DNA of 5,066 nt from Bacillota bacterium (GCA_023436485.1 JAEZIU010000003.1:1-5066); one strand, 5' to 3'. Counted from the stretch's first letter, positions 1 through 4,996 are shown. Notes: generated by a model not told the origin, from the sequence alone. Translations and numbers: made by a program.

Positions 1-94
1 CCATTAAGGAATATCAGGGGTCTATTGCACATAATACAGTTACACCGTAGGCAGTATGCCTTACCTAATAAAAACGGCGGAAGAGTTCGCACAT

Positions 95-126
95 CAAAAG
101 GCTTTAGAATTCAAGAAACTAAAGCC
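95..126 (-). terminator. Candidate intrinsic terminator after the sigma/anti-sigma unit
   Basis: An 8-bp perfect stem (GGCTTTAG at 100-107 with CTAAAGCC at 119-126) has an 11-base loop. Read on the minus strand it is followed by TTTTG, about 45 bases after the stop codon of the anti-sigma gene. The T-run is short, so termination may be weak. It is the only hairpin of this type downstream of that gene in the window. Confidence 0.5.
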
Positions 127-169
127 CTTGTTTAATTATCTATTGAAATGGATAATGCTAGAATTCAAA

Positions 170-985
170 CTATTGCTCAGTAGAAACTAGGACTCGTAAG
201 CTCTGAACACTATCTTTATTAGCTTTAGCCCATTCTTTATAGTCTTTAATTGAGTTAATATCAAAATTGATTTTTTTGTTGCCTTCTACTAGTTTTTGCA
301 AAGAAGGTATTAGTTGGGGATTACCTTGCTCAACTTCATCAAAAATAAGAGGTAACGCAGGAGTACCAAGTCTAACAATTTCTAAATTTTTAGTTTCTGC
401 GTCTTTATTTGAACTTATTATATTTTTAAAATTACTAGATAAATTTTTTAAATGATTACTCCATTTATCTGACCATTCCTTGCCTGTGGACCACCCCAAA
501 TTGTCTCCTTTTAAATCAACTTTGGCAATTTTCTCAGCAGCAATAGCAAGAATATATTCTCTTAAACCATTTTCATCACTGTCATCTATTCTTTGTTTTA
601 TAATGGGAAGTGCATCAGGTCCAATAACTACTATATTATTAAACTCATTACTATCTCTGATATAGTCATATGGATTTGAACTTGATGTTTTAGGTAAACT
701 AGTAAGGCTATTCATTATTATAGACATATTATTATCTATAATTTTTGCCGCACTTACATTTACAGAAGGTGAAGGAATAAATAAGAAATATATTAGCACT
801 ATTAAAACTGAAGATGCTGCTATTAAAGGTTTCGGAATGCGTTTTAGCATTTGAAATACATTCTTTTTCTCACGAGTTTTTAAAATATTACTCCATATAT
901 GGTCATATACTCGTGTGTCTGTAGCAATTTCAATCTTGTTTAATTCCTCATCAATAGCTGTTTTAACTAATGTCCTCATTTTCAT
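170..985 (-). CDS. Membrane anti-sigma factor with extracellular HEAT-like domain
   Basis: A 271-residue single-pass membrane protein. Residues 1-52 are charged and presumably cytoplasmic, residues about 54-70 form one hydrophobic segment (LIAASSVLIVLIYFLFI), and the remaining 200 residues would lie outside. The outer part contains two HEAT/PBS-lyase-like helical repeat signatures, GPDALPIIKQR (about 122-132) followed by EYILAIAAEKIAKV, and LGTPALPLIFDEVE (about 206-219). The role as anti-sigma factor is inferred: the gene starts 2 bases after the stop of an ECF sigma gene and has the expected cytoplasm-membrane-ectodomain layout. There is no HxxxCxxC zinc anti-sigma motif, so it is not a classical ZAS protein. 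AAGGA lies 10 bases before the ATG inside the sigma gene, suggesting translational coupling. Residues 101-271 match the free secreted protein encoded at 1777-2448 at about 89% identity. What the ectodomain senses is unknown. Confidence 0.75.
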   Translation of the reverse strand: MKMRTLVKTAIDEELNKIEIATDTRVYDHIWSNILKTREKKNVFQMLKRIPKPLIAASSVLIVLIYFLFIPSPSVNVSAAKIIDNNMSIIMNSLTSLPKTSSSNPYDYIRDSNEFNNIVVIGPDALPIIKQRIDDSDENGLREYILAIAAEKIAKVDLKGDNLGWSTGKEWSDKWSNHLKNLSSNFKNIISSNKDAETKNLEIVRLGTPALPLIFDEVEQGNPQLIPSLQKLVEGNKKINFDINSIKDYKEWAKANKDSVQSLRVLVSTEQ

Positions 986-987
986 AA

Positions 988-1536
988 TTAATCAGTCCTT
1001 TCACTTAACAATTTTTTCTTTAAAATTTGTTTTCCATTAAACAATCTTGATTTTACGGTTCCTTCCTTGCAACCCATAATCTTGGATATTTCTTTTATAC
1101 TTATATCATAATAATAGTAAAGCACAATTGATAATCTATAGTGATCTTGAAGCTCATAAATTATTTTTATAATTTTACTATTGAGTTCTTTTTTTAGCAG
1201 TTCATTTTCTGGTAAAGCGAAATCATCATCTATTTGAGATATTTCATAATCATCGCAATTTAAAATTTCTTCTTTTCTATTTTTTAATATAAATTTTATA
1301 CAAGTATTAAAAATAATTTTGTATAGCCATGATTCAAATGTAATTGACATCTTCAGCTGTCGGATATTTGAGAATACTTTAATAAAAATTTCCTGTGTTA
1401 TATCTTCAACACATTTATCATTTTTTAAAAGCATCTTAACATTGCAATAAACTTTCTTATTGTAGAGTTCATATATCTTTCTAAAAGCTTCAGAGTCACC
1501 ATTTTTAGCCGACAATAAAATATATTCCTCGATCAT
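988..1536 (-). CDS. ECF-type RNA polymerase sigma factor
   Basis: A 182-residue protein of typical length for extracytoplasmic-function sigma factors, which recruit RNA polymerase to a small set of promoters when released from an anti-sigma factor. Region 2 spans about residues 10-88: AKNGDSEAFRKIYELYNKKVY opens it, EDITQEIFIKVF (44-55) is the core-binding and -10 recognition helix, and FESWLYKIIFNTCIKF follows. An acidic linker precedes region 4 at about 118-176, where ISIKEISKIMGCKEGTVKSR is the helix-turn-helix that reads the -35 element. No extra C-terminal domain is present. The ATG at 1536 has only a weak ribosome site (TGGTG). A TTG eight codons in has a GAGGA upstream but would remove the normal start of region 2, so the ATG is preferred. 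It is followed after 2 bases by its probable anti-sigma partner. The target promoters are not known from the sequence. Confidence 0.92.
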   Translation of the reverse strand: MIEEYILLSAKNGDSEAFRKIYELYNKKVYCNVKMLLKNDKCVEDITQEIFIKVFSNIRQLKMSITFESWLYKIIFNTCIKFILKNRKEEILNCDDYEISQIDDDFALPENELLKKELNSKIIKIIYELQDHYRLSIVLYYYYDISIKEISKIMGCKEGTVKSRLFNGKQILKKKLLSERTD

Positions 1537-1569
1537 ATAAGCACCAGTTTCTTTTTTATTTTTGATCTC

Positions 1570-1605
1570 ATTATACTAAGATACATAATTACGAAAAAAG
1601 TTCAA
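1570..1605 (-). promoter_or_regulatory. Candidate promoter(s) of the sigma/anti-sigma unit
   Basis: Two overlapping promoter readings exist on the minus strand. A vegetative-type one has a perfect TATAAT (1570-1575) 17 bases after a poor -35 TTTTTC (1593-1598). An ECF-type one has TTGAAC/AACTTTT (centred on 1600-1605) 15 bases before GTATC (1580-1584), which resembles the AAC-type -35 and CGTA/GTC-type -10 of many ECF promoters and would allow autoregulation. Both would give a leader of about 30 to 40 bases. No start site can be chosen from sequence alone. Confidence 0.45.
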
Positions 1606-1688
1606 AGTATTTTTAATTTTTAATATTTAATACTACAAATCAATAGAACTGATTTAAATGGTCTAAATTCTAAAAAATTTGTTTGAAC

Positions 1689-1737
1689 AAAAAACATTTA
1701 AGGCTGTCAGCATATAATAAATCTGACAGCCTTAAAT
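1689..1737 (-). terminator. Strong intrinsic terminator of the secreted-protein unit
   Basis: A perfect 15-bp stem (1696-1710 with 1723-1737; core AAGGCTGTCAG/CTGACAGCCTT) encloses a 12-base loop. On the minus strand it is followed by G and then six T residues (1694-1689). It lies 40 bases after the stop codon at 1777 and separates this unit from the sigma gene, which therefore needs its own promoter. Confidence 0.88.
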
Positions 1738-1776
1738 AATATTGGCAATTAATTATAAATTCAAATTGAATTGCTT

Positions 1777-2448
1777 TTATTGTTTAGAAATAACTAAGTC
1801 TCGTAAGCTCTGAACACTATCTTTATTAGCTTTAACCCATTCTTTATAGTCTTTAATTGAGTTAATATCAAAATTGATTTTTTTGTTGCCTTGGACTAGT
1901 TTTTGCAAAGAAGGTATTAGTTGAGAATTACCTTGCTCAACTTCATCAAAAATAAGAGGTAACGCAGGAGTACCAAGTCTAACAATTTCTAAATTCTTAG
2001 TTTCTGAGTCTTTATTTGAACTTAATATGTTTTTAAAATTGCTAGATAGATTTTTTAAATGACTACTCCATTTATCTGACCATCCCTTGGCTGTGGACCA
2101 ACCCAAATTGTCTCCTTTTAAATCAACTTTGGCAATTTTCTCAGCAGCAATAGCGAGAATATATTCCCTTAAACCATTTTCATCACTCTCATCTACTCTT
2201 TGTTTTATGATAGGAAGTGCATCGGGTCCAAGATCTACTATATTATTAAACTCAATACTATCTTTAATATAATCATATGGATTTGAACTTGAAGCTAAAG
2301 GAGCGTTTTCAGTTTGTAATTTTGTAATCTTGCCCATTAATTCATTAATGTTGCTGTCAACTTTTTGTGCTACAGCATTTGTATTTAAGGAAAAGGCTGC
2401 AACAAATATAGATATTGCTAATATTATCACTGCTAATGTTTTTTTCAT
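1777..2448 (-). CDS. Secreted HEAT-like protein, soluble copy of the anti-sigma ectodomain
   Basis: A 223-residue protein with a clear signal peptide (MKKTLAVIILAISIFVAAFS, cleavage probably near NAVA/QKV, residues 24-28) and no further membrane segment, so it should be exported. Residues about 29-52 form a short helical linker of its own. From SSSNPYDY (residue 53) to the end it aligns without gaps to residues 101-271 of the membrane anti-sigma factor encoded at 170-985, with 18 differences in 171 positions. It carries the same two HEAT-like repeat signatures (GPDALPIIKQR, LGTPALPLIFDEVE). The start is fixed by GGAGG seven bases before the ATG. The gene begins 24 bases after the NCLAYALG protein gene and shares its transcript. 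Its function is unknown. As a free form of a sensor domain it could compete for the same ligand or partner, be bound by the signal, or reflect a recent duplication without a role. Confidence 0.85.
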   Translation of the reverse strand: MKKTLAVIILAISIFVAAFSLNTNAVAQKVDSNINELMGKITKLQTENAPLASSSNPYDYIKDSIEFNNIVDLGPDALPIIKQRVDESDENGLREYILAIAAEKIAKVDLKGDNLGWSTAKGWSDKWSSHLKNLSSNFKNILSSNKDSETKNLEIVRLGTPALPLIFDEVEQGNSQLIPSLQKLVQGNKKINFDINSIKDYKEWVKANKDSVQSLRDLVISKQ

Positions 2449-2472
2449 CTTATATCCTCCAATATTGTTTTA

Positions 2473-2961
2473 TTAATAATAATAACTTACAGCATAACCA
2501 TAAAACGGATTGCCTGCTGAACTCCACTGATCCGAACCGGTATTATATGGATTCCAACTATCATGTTTAAATCTTTCCAAGCCTCCCCATTTTGTAATAC
2601 AACTTCCTCCTAATGTTGAAGAAGATTTGCTAAAATGTCCTATACTGCTAGTAGTACCGTATGAAATTATTTTGGCTTGATAAGGTTGTCCATACGAAAA
2701 TTTCTTATATCCTAGAGAAGTAAGATATGAAGTAACTTGGCTATCTGTTGGATTACCTGTCCATGGCCATACCCATGTTGTAGTTATGCCAAGTGCATAT
2801 GCTAAACAATTATAATTATTTGTCGATGGTCCATCATATGTATACGTCCATGACCTATTAGAATAAAACTGAGTTGGATATACTAATGCGAATGATGTTA
2901 TTGCTGACAACATCATTACTAATGCAACAATACTAACTAAGACTCTTTTTTTTGTATTCAT
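2473..2961 (-). CDS. Secreted protein with papain/NlpC-like Cys-His motifs (NCLAYALG family)
   Basis: A 162-residue exported protein. Residues 1-25 are a signal peptide (MNTKKRVLVS, then a hydrophobic stretch ending near ITSFA). The mature part has NYNCLAYALG (Cys52), a WPW element (about 65-67), IGHFSKSS (His109), and ITKWGGLERFKH (about 122-133). A Cys in NCxAYALG followed by GHxxK and a W-G...RxxH segment recalls small papain-fold hydrolase-like domains of uncharacterised secreted bacterial proteins. Cysteine hydrolase activity is inference and no substrate can be named. The frame is open back to 3060, but GGAGG sits five bases before the ATG at 2961, the signal peptide begins there, and the best promoter lies within the longer version, so 2961 is the start. 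It is first in a two-gene unit with the secreted HEAT-like protein. Confidence 0.75.
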   Translation of the reverse strand: MNTKKRVLVSIVALVMMLSAITSFALVYPTQFYSNRSWTYTYDGPSTNNYNCLAYALGITTTWVWPWTGNPTDSQVTSYLTSLGYKKFSYGQPYQAKIISYGTTSSIGHFSKSSSTLGGSCITKWGGLERFKHDSWNPYNTGSDQWSSAGNPFYGYAVSYYY

Positions 2962-3015
2962 ATTTTCCTCCATGTTTTTAGTTAATTGATTAATTGTAAC
3001 AATATTATTGTGTAC

Positions 3016-3045
3016 TTTATATCTAACTTTGTGCACAAAAGTTAA
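3016..3045 (-). promoter_or_regulatory. Candidate promoter of the secreted-protein unit
   Basis: On the minus strand TTAACT (3040-3045) and TATAAA (3016-3021) are 18 bases apart, giving a vegetative-type promoter with a leader of about 50 bases before the start at 2961. The same -35 area reads AACTTTTGTG, close to the AACTTTTTT element upstream of the sigma gene at a similar distance from the start codon. An ECF-driven reading is therefore also possible. Confidence 0.45.
3024..3044. promoter_or_regulatory. Inverted repeat overlapping the promoter, possible operator
   Basis: TAACTTT (3024-3030) and AAAGTTA (3038-3044) are inverted copies flanking a GTGCAC core, which is itself palindromic, with one extra A on the right side. 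The dyad covers the -35 element and spacer of the candidate promoter, where a repressor or activator could act. No regulator gene for it is visible in the window. Confidence 0.35.
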
Positions 3046-3183
3046 GATCGCTAACACCATGATTGCTTGAATGAAAATATTGGCTTAAAACACAGACAAT
3101 ATTTAGTATAATATAATATTATTAAATAATATGTCGATTTATGTAATATTAATATAATTATTTTGTTTATATTACAAGTTAAT

Positions 3184-3255
3184 TTATGTTGTTGTGCTCA
3201 ATGGAAAAATCATAACAATTGCAAATACAAGGCAAAACAAATTTTTCCACTTCAT
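3184..3255 (-). CDS. Possible 23-residue hydrophobic, signal-peptide-like peptide
   Basis: An ATG-initiated frame of 23 codons has the layout of a signal peptide or tiny membrane peptide: a basic start (MKWKN), a hydrophobic core (LFCLVFAIVMIF), then PLSTTT and a TAA stop. It begins 21 bases downstream of the -10 element of the MerR-type promoter on the same strand, the main reason for listing it. No convincing Shine-Dalgarno sequence precedes it (only GGATAAAAG, too far away). It may be a real small membrane protein, the surviving 5' end of a lost secreted-protein gene, or chance. The flanking 220 bases toward 2962 are AT-rich with no gene. Confidence 0.25.
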   Translation of the reverse strand: MKWKNLFCLVFAIVMIFPLSTTT

Positions 3256-3276
3256 AAATATTTTTTTCTTTTATCC

Positions 3277-3308
3277 ATTACAACGTCACCTTAAGGTTAC
3301 GCTGTAAT
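3277..3308. promoter_or_regulatory. MerR-type palindromic operator/promoter with 19-bp spacing
   Basis: A 30-base imperfect palindrome (two mismatched positions of 15) is centred between 3292 and 3293, with core ACCTTAAGGT. In both directions a TTACAA or TTACAG hexamer is followed by exactly 19 bases and TGTAAT: plus strand 3278-3283 and 3303-3308, minus strand 3302-3307 and 3277-3282. The overlong 19-bp spacer filled by a dyad is the hallmark of promoters untwisted by MerR-family activators. That family assignment is inference. No merR-like gene is in the window, so the regulator must be encoded elsewhere. The site could fire toward the small peptide frame (minus) or rightward into a region without a credible gene. 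Confidence 0.5.
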
Positions 3309-3644
3309 AATAACATACCACTTACTTATTGTCAACAAATATTTCTTAACATTATGTTATTGAAAGCTAATAAATCTAAGGTTCGTGACATTATTGTAAC
3401 TTATAGGTGTAGGTTTGATAAGCAAAGAGTCAATATTTTCCGCACTATTACTATACATACAAAATTTCTACGCAACAGAATTAGCATAGTATCTTTGCTT
3501 ATAATCATAAGGAGTCAATTAACCCAAGCCTTGATGACTTCTTCTTCGACTAACCATGCCTCTCGGATGCCCGCACTATCAACAGCCTACTAATGGTAAA
3601 AAGTCAATTTTAATTTAAAATCCAGTTTTACTGAAAAAGCATAT
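3309..3644. other. Intergenic stretch with no gene I can support
   Basis: This AT-rich stretch holds one ATG frame on the plus strand (3354-3593) with no ribosome site, irregular composition and no recognisable domain, so I do not call it. A short minus-strand frame near 3529-3590 reads like a helical protein tail (...REAWLVEEEVIKAWVN) but has stops immediately upstream and no start. It could be a relic of a decayed gene. I see nothing else here. Confidence 0.5.
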
Positions 3645-3679
3645 AAAAAACACAAGCCTTTGCACTAAAGCCCAAGGCT
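3645..3679 (-). terminator. Candidate terminator downstream of the left SymE-like gene
   Basis: A stem of AGCCTT (3655-3660) with AAGGCT (3674-3679) has a 13-base loop. On the minus strand it is followed by TGTG and six T residues (3650-3645). It lies about 120 bases past the SymE-like stop codon. The stem is only 6 bp, so the call is tentative. Confidence 0.45.
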
Positions 3680-3798
3680 GTAAACACAGCTATATCAATG
3701 CTTCTTGAAAATATATAGTATAAAAAACACCAATCGAAACTGGAAAACTGAGCTGTCATAATCTCTGGCAACCCTATGTAAAAACCTCTCAAAATCCC

Positions 3799-3969
3799 TC
3801 ATATCTCATCCTCACAATCCACAGGACGAATGGTAATAATTCCCTGTGAAACATCAATAACAACCCTGCACCCAACCTCAAAACCGTATGTAGCAAGCCA
3901 CTCAGCCGAAACCACAATAGCAGGTGAATCATCCAGCCAATGACTCCTGACAGATGATAAAGCCACCAT
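3799..3969 (-). CDS. SymE-like small protein (left, complete copy)
   Basis: A 56-residue protein. The pattern PAIVVSAEWLATYGFEVGCRVVIDVSQGIITIRP (residues about 16-49, cited by its key elements: a beta strand, a WL..GF.xG.. turn, and two further strands ending in an ITI-P) is the SymE signature. SymE belongs to the AbrB-like swapped-hairpin superfamily. In E. coli SymE is an SOS-induced, DNA-binding toxin controlled by an antisense RNA. Toxicity of this copy is not shown by the sequence. The start at 3969 is chosen because GGGAGG lies seven bases upstream; a start five codons earlier would overlap that site. The gene points outward from the hairpin array, and a second gene with an identical first 23 residues faces away on the other side of the array. 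Its 5' half lies in the inverted repeat. No transposase or nuclease gene is visible nearby. Confidence 0.75.
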   Translation of the reverse strand: MVALSSVRSHWLDDSPAIVVSAEWLATYGFEVGCRVVIDVSQGIITIRPVDCEDEI

Positions 3970-4093
3970 AAAAACACCTCCCAAATACTACTCGTAAGCC
4001 TATGTAGGAATATACCCTTGCATAAGTCGGGGCAAATGCTACCGCTATATCAGGCCTATGTCAATGGGCTTTGAAAAAAATAAAAGAAAAAAT
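3900..4093. repeat. Left arm of a long inverted repeat (SymE-like 5' half plus upstream region)
   Basis: This segment matches the reverse complement of 4870-5066 with seven substitutions and two small indels by hand count, about 95% identity. It covers the first 23 codons of the SymE-like gene, its ribosome site, the leader, the candidate promoter and an A-rich tract (4073-4092). Homology stops sharply where the hairpin array begins. It may extend further left than 3900, because the right arm is cut by the window end. Confidence 0.93.
4036..4064 (-). promoter_or_regulatory. Candidate promoter of the left SymE-like gene
   Basis: TTGACA (4059-4064 on the minus strand) is a consensus -35, followed after 17 bases by TAGCAT (4036-4041). 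The leader to the ATG would be about 60 bases. The same elements are kept in the right arm, including the spacing, which supports a function. Confidence 0.5.
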
Positions 4094-4132
4094 CCTTACC
4101 CTGCAATTCTCCGTAGTCTCTCACAAGTCACT

Positions 4133-4154
4133 CATAAGAGCCTTTGTGGCAAGC
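4133..4154 (+). repeat. Linker motif before module 1
   Basis: CATAAGAGCCTTTGTGGC is the most diverged member of the linker motif. It can form a small hairpin (CATAAG/CTTTG) and follows AAGTCACTCATA, which is also found before module 3 as AAGTCACTTATA. Confidence 0.45.
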
Positions 4155-4245
4155 ATCAAGAGAAAGGGGTGACTTTTTGTTTGTCACCCCTTTCTCTTGA
4201 AACTATAGGTATGGCATTTATATTTGCCATACCTATAGTTGAATG
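4154..4245. repeat. Twin-hairpin module 1
   Basis: Hairpin A pairs 4158-4173 (AAGAGAAAGGGGTGAC) with 4183-4198, a perfect 16-bp stem that can extend by two pairs. After GA (4199-4200), hairpin B pairs 4201-4216 (AACTATAGGTATGGCA) with 4225-4240, also a perfect 16 bp. The module is closed by CATC (4154-4157) and G(A)ATG (4241-4245). Outer complementarity continues further out: CCCTG and TTCTCC-GTAG (4099-4116) face CTACCGGAGAA and CAGGG (4260-4279). Confidence 0.9.
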
Positions 4246-4313
4246 ATGCTTAAAAGCCTCTACCGGAGAAGTTTCAGGGAAGCTCACGGGTTCAAGCTGG
4301 TCTTATAAGCACC

Positions 4314-4333
4314 TTCAAAGACTCTTTGTAAGC
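4314..4333 (+). repeat. Linker motif before module 2
   Basis: TTCAAAGACTCTTTGTAAGC contains a mini-hairpin CAAAG-act-CTTTG. It is nearly the same as the sequence at 4514-4532, although the neighbouring hairpins share nothing. Confidence 0.7.
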
Positions 4334-4347
4334 AGCTTGCAGAGACA

Positions 4348-4435
4348 CATACACGAAAAGTATCAAATCATAGATTTGCTGCTTTTCGTTAGGCTGCTGG
4401 AAAAACTAATAAAAAGTTTTTCCAGCAGCCGTATG
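4348..4435. repeat. Twin-hairpin module 2
   Basis: Hairpin A is interrupted: ACGAAAAG (4353-4360) pairs with CTTTTCGT (4382-4389), and inside it CAAATC (4364-4369) pairs with GATTTG (4373-4378) across a 3-by-3 internal loop. After TA, hairpin B pairs 4392-4407 (GGCTGCTGGAAAAACT) with 4415-4430, a perfect 16 bp. CATAC (4348-4352) and GTATG (4431-4435) close the module with five pairs. Confidence 0.9.
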
Positions 4436-4513
4436 GGACTAAAAAGATTCTTTATAGCAACTGCAACGCCTCTTCGTAGTGTAAGCATAACCCGTAAGTC
4501 ACTTATAGCGGCG

Positions 4514-4532
4514 TTCAGAGACTCTTGTAAGC
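4514..4532 (+). repeat. Linker motif before module 3
   Basis: TTCAGAGACTCTTGTAAGC differs from the copy at 4314-4333 by one substitution and one deletion, and ends three bases before the module's CAAC. Confidence 0.7.
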
Positions 4533-4534
4533 GA

Positions 4535-4628
4535 CAACAAGCGATAAAAAATATTTACAAATTATATTTTTTATCGCTTTAGGATTGGCAAAAAGACATT
4601 TAGGTTGTCTTTTTTGCCAATCCGTATG
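4535..4628. repeat. Twin-hairpin module 3
   Basis: Hairpin A pairs 4539-4554 (AAGCGATAAAAAATAT) with 4564-4579, a perfect 16 bp. After TA, hairpin B pairs 4582-4598 (GGATTGGCAAAAAGACA) with 4606-4623, 17 bp with one bulged T. CAAC (4535-4538) and GT(A)TG (4624-4628) close the module with a bulged A, as in module 1. Confidence 0.9.
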
Positions 4629-4695
4629 TGACATTATTGGTACTTACAGGTGGTCTTTGTAGAAGCTCATGAGATCAGCAGAACTGCAAGAACTC

Positions 4696-4716
4696 TTCAA
4701 GGCCTCTTGCAGTGGC
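4696..4716 (+). repeat. Linker motif before module 4
   Basis: TTCAAGGCCTCTTGCAGTGG is a diverged copy of the same motif with its mini-hairpin kept as CAAG-gcct-CTTG. It sits inside a second stem, CTGCAAG (4684-4690) with CTTGCAG (4706-4712). Confidence 0.55.
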
Positions 4717-4726
4717 TTTTAAGACT

Positions 4727-4819
4727 CATCAGGTGTAGATTTCAAATATATTTATTTGAAATCTACACCTAAGATATGACAGAAAGGACTGATAACAGTC
4801 TTTTCTGTCATATCGGATG
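4727..4819. repeat. Twin-hairpin module 4
   Basis: Hairpin A pairs 4731-4748 (AGGTGTAGATTTCAAATA) with 4753-4770, a perfect 18 bp with a 4-base loop. After AA, hairpin B pairs 4773-4790 with 4797-4814, 18 bp including one G-U. CATC (4727-4730) and G(G)ATG (4815-4819) close it. The closing stem extends outward through GAC/GTC and then GCTTTTAAGA (4715-4724) with TCTTAAAAGC (4834-4843). Confidence 0.9.
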
Positions 4820-4901
4820 AAGTCTGCGGAGTCTCTTAAAAGCTTCTCTAAAGTCCCTCTGAAGAAAGCATTTTTTCTTTTATTTTTTTATCAAAGTCCC
4901 A

Positions 4902-4930
4902 TTGACATAGGCCTGGTATAGCGGTAGCAT
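4902..4930 (+). promoter_or_regulatory. Candidate promoter of the right SymE-like gene
   Basis: A consensus TTGACA (4902-4907) is followed after 17 bases by TAGCAT (4925-4930). It is the mirror of the element at 4036-4064, and one substitution in the spacer separates the two copies. Confidence 0.5.
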
Positions 4931-4996
4931 TTGCCCCGACTTATGCAGGGGTATATTTCTTCATAGGCTTATGAGTAGTATTGGGGAGGTGTTTTT

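Larger units (their letters stand above)
4099..4843. repeat. Array of four twin-hairpin modules between divergent SymE-like genes
   Basis: This gene-free segment of about 745 bases holds eight hairpins of about 37-43 bases, arranged as four adjacent pairs. Module starts fall at 4154, 4348, 4535 and 4727, so the period is 194, 187 and 192 bases. The linkers between modules are 102, 99 and 98 bases. In every module the two hairpins are 2 bases apart (GA, TA, TA, AA) and the pair is closed by a short stem of CATC/CATAC/CAAC with GNATG. Stem sequences are unrelated between hairpins, but linkers share a motif. Stems are nearly all Watson-Crick, with one G-U pair and one bulge among the main stems. 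The hairpins lack U-tracts, so they are not terminators. It could be a structured RNA, a DNA element that acts by cruciform or single-strand folding, or an array of mobile palindromes. I do not recognise the family. Confidence 0.85.

Noticed and set aside
1..135. Start-less open frame on the plus strand entering from the window edge (44 codons, ends at TAA 133-135)
   Set aside because: Could be the tail of a gene outside the window, but it has no recognisable motif and its end overlaps a terminator hairpin. Too little to call.
267..665. Plus-strand frames opposite the anti-sigma gene, repeated at 2087-2272 opposite its paralogue
   Set aside because: Antisense shadows of the duplicated coding sequence. 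Their mutual similarity only reflects the duplication.
2962..3060. Upstream start for the NCLAYALG protein giving 195 residues
   Set aside because: It would place 33 extra residues before a clean signal peptide, lacks a ribosome site, and overlaps the best promoter.
3075..3104. AAATATTG/CAATATTT inverted repeat
   Set aside because: Eight A/T-heavy pairs with a 14-base loop in a very AT-rich region; expected by chance and without T-run or gene context.
3354..3593. 79-codon ATG frame on the plus strand
   Set aside because: No ribosome binding site, odd residue mix, no recognisable domain; lies in an AT-rich gap and looks like chance.
3789..3977. Second minus-strand frame overlapping the left SymE-like gene
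   Set aside because: Out-of-frame shadow rich in Leu/Trp; the SymE-like frame has the ribosome site, the family motif and silent-type variation between the two copies.
4058..4582. Two open frames (4058-4246 and 4337-4582, plus strand) within the array
   Set aside because: Both run through perfect hairpin arms and linker motifs, have no ribosome sites, and encode inverted-repeat translations. The DNA is explained better as structure.
4154..4819. Eight hairpins as a series of intrinsic terminators
   Set aside because: None is followed by a T-run on either strand suitable for termination, and there are no genes between them.
4099..4843. CRISPR array
   Set aside because: The period is about 190 bases, not 60-70. 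Repeats are not identical, and the regular parts are palindromic pairs rather than direct repeats with unique spacers.
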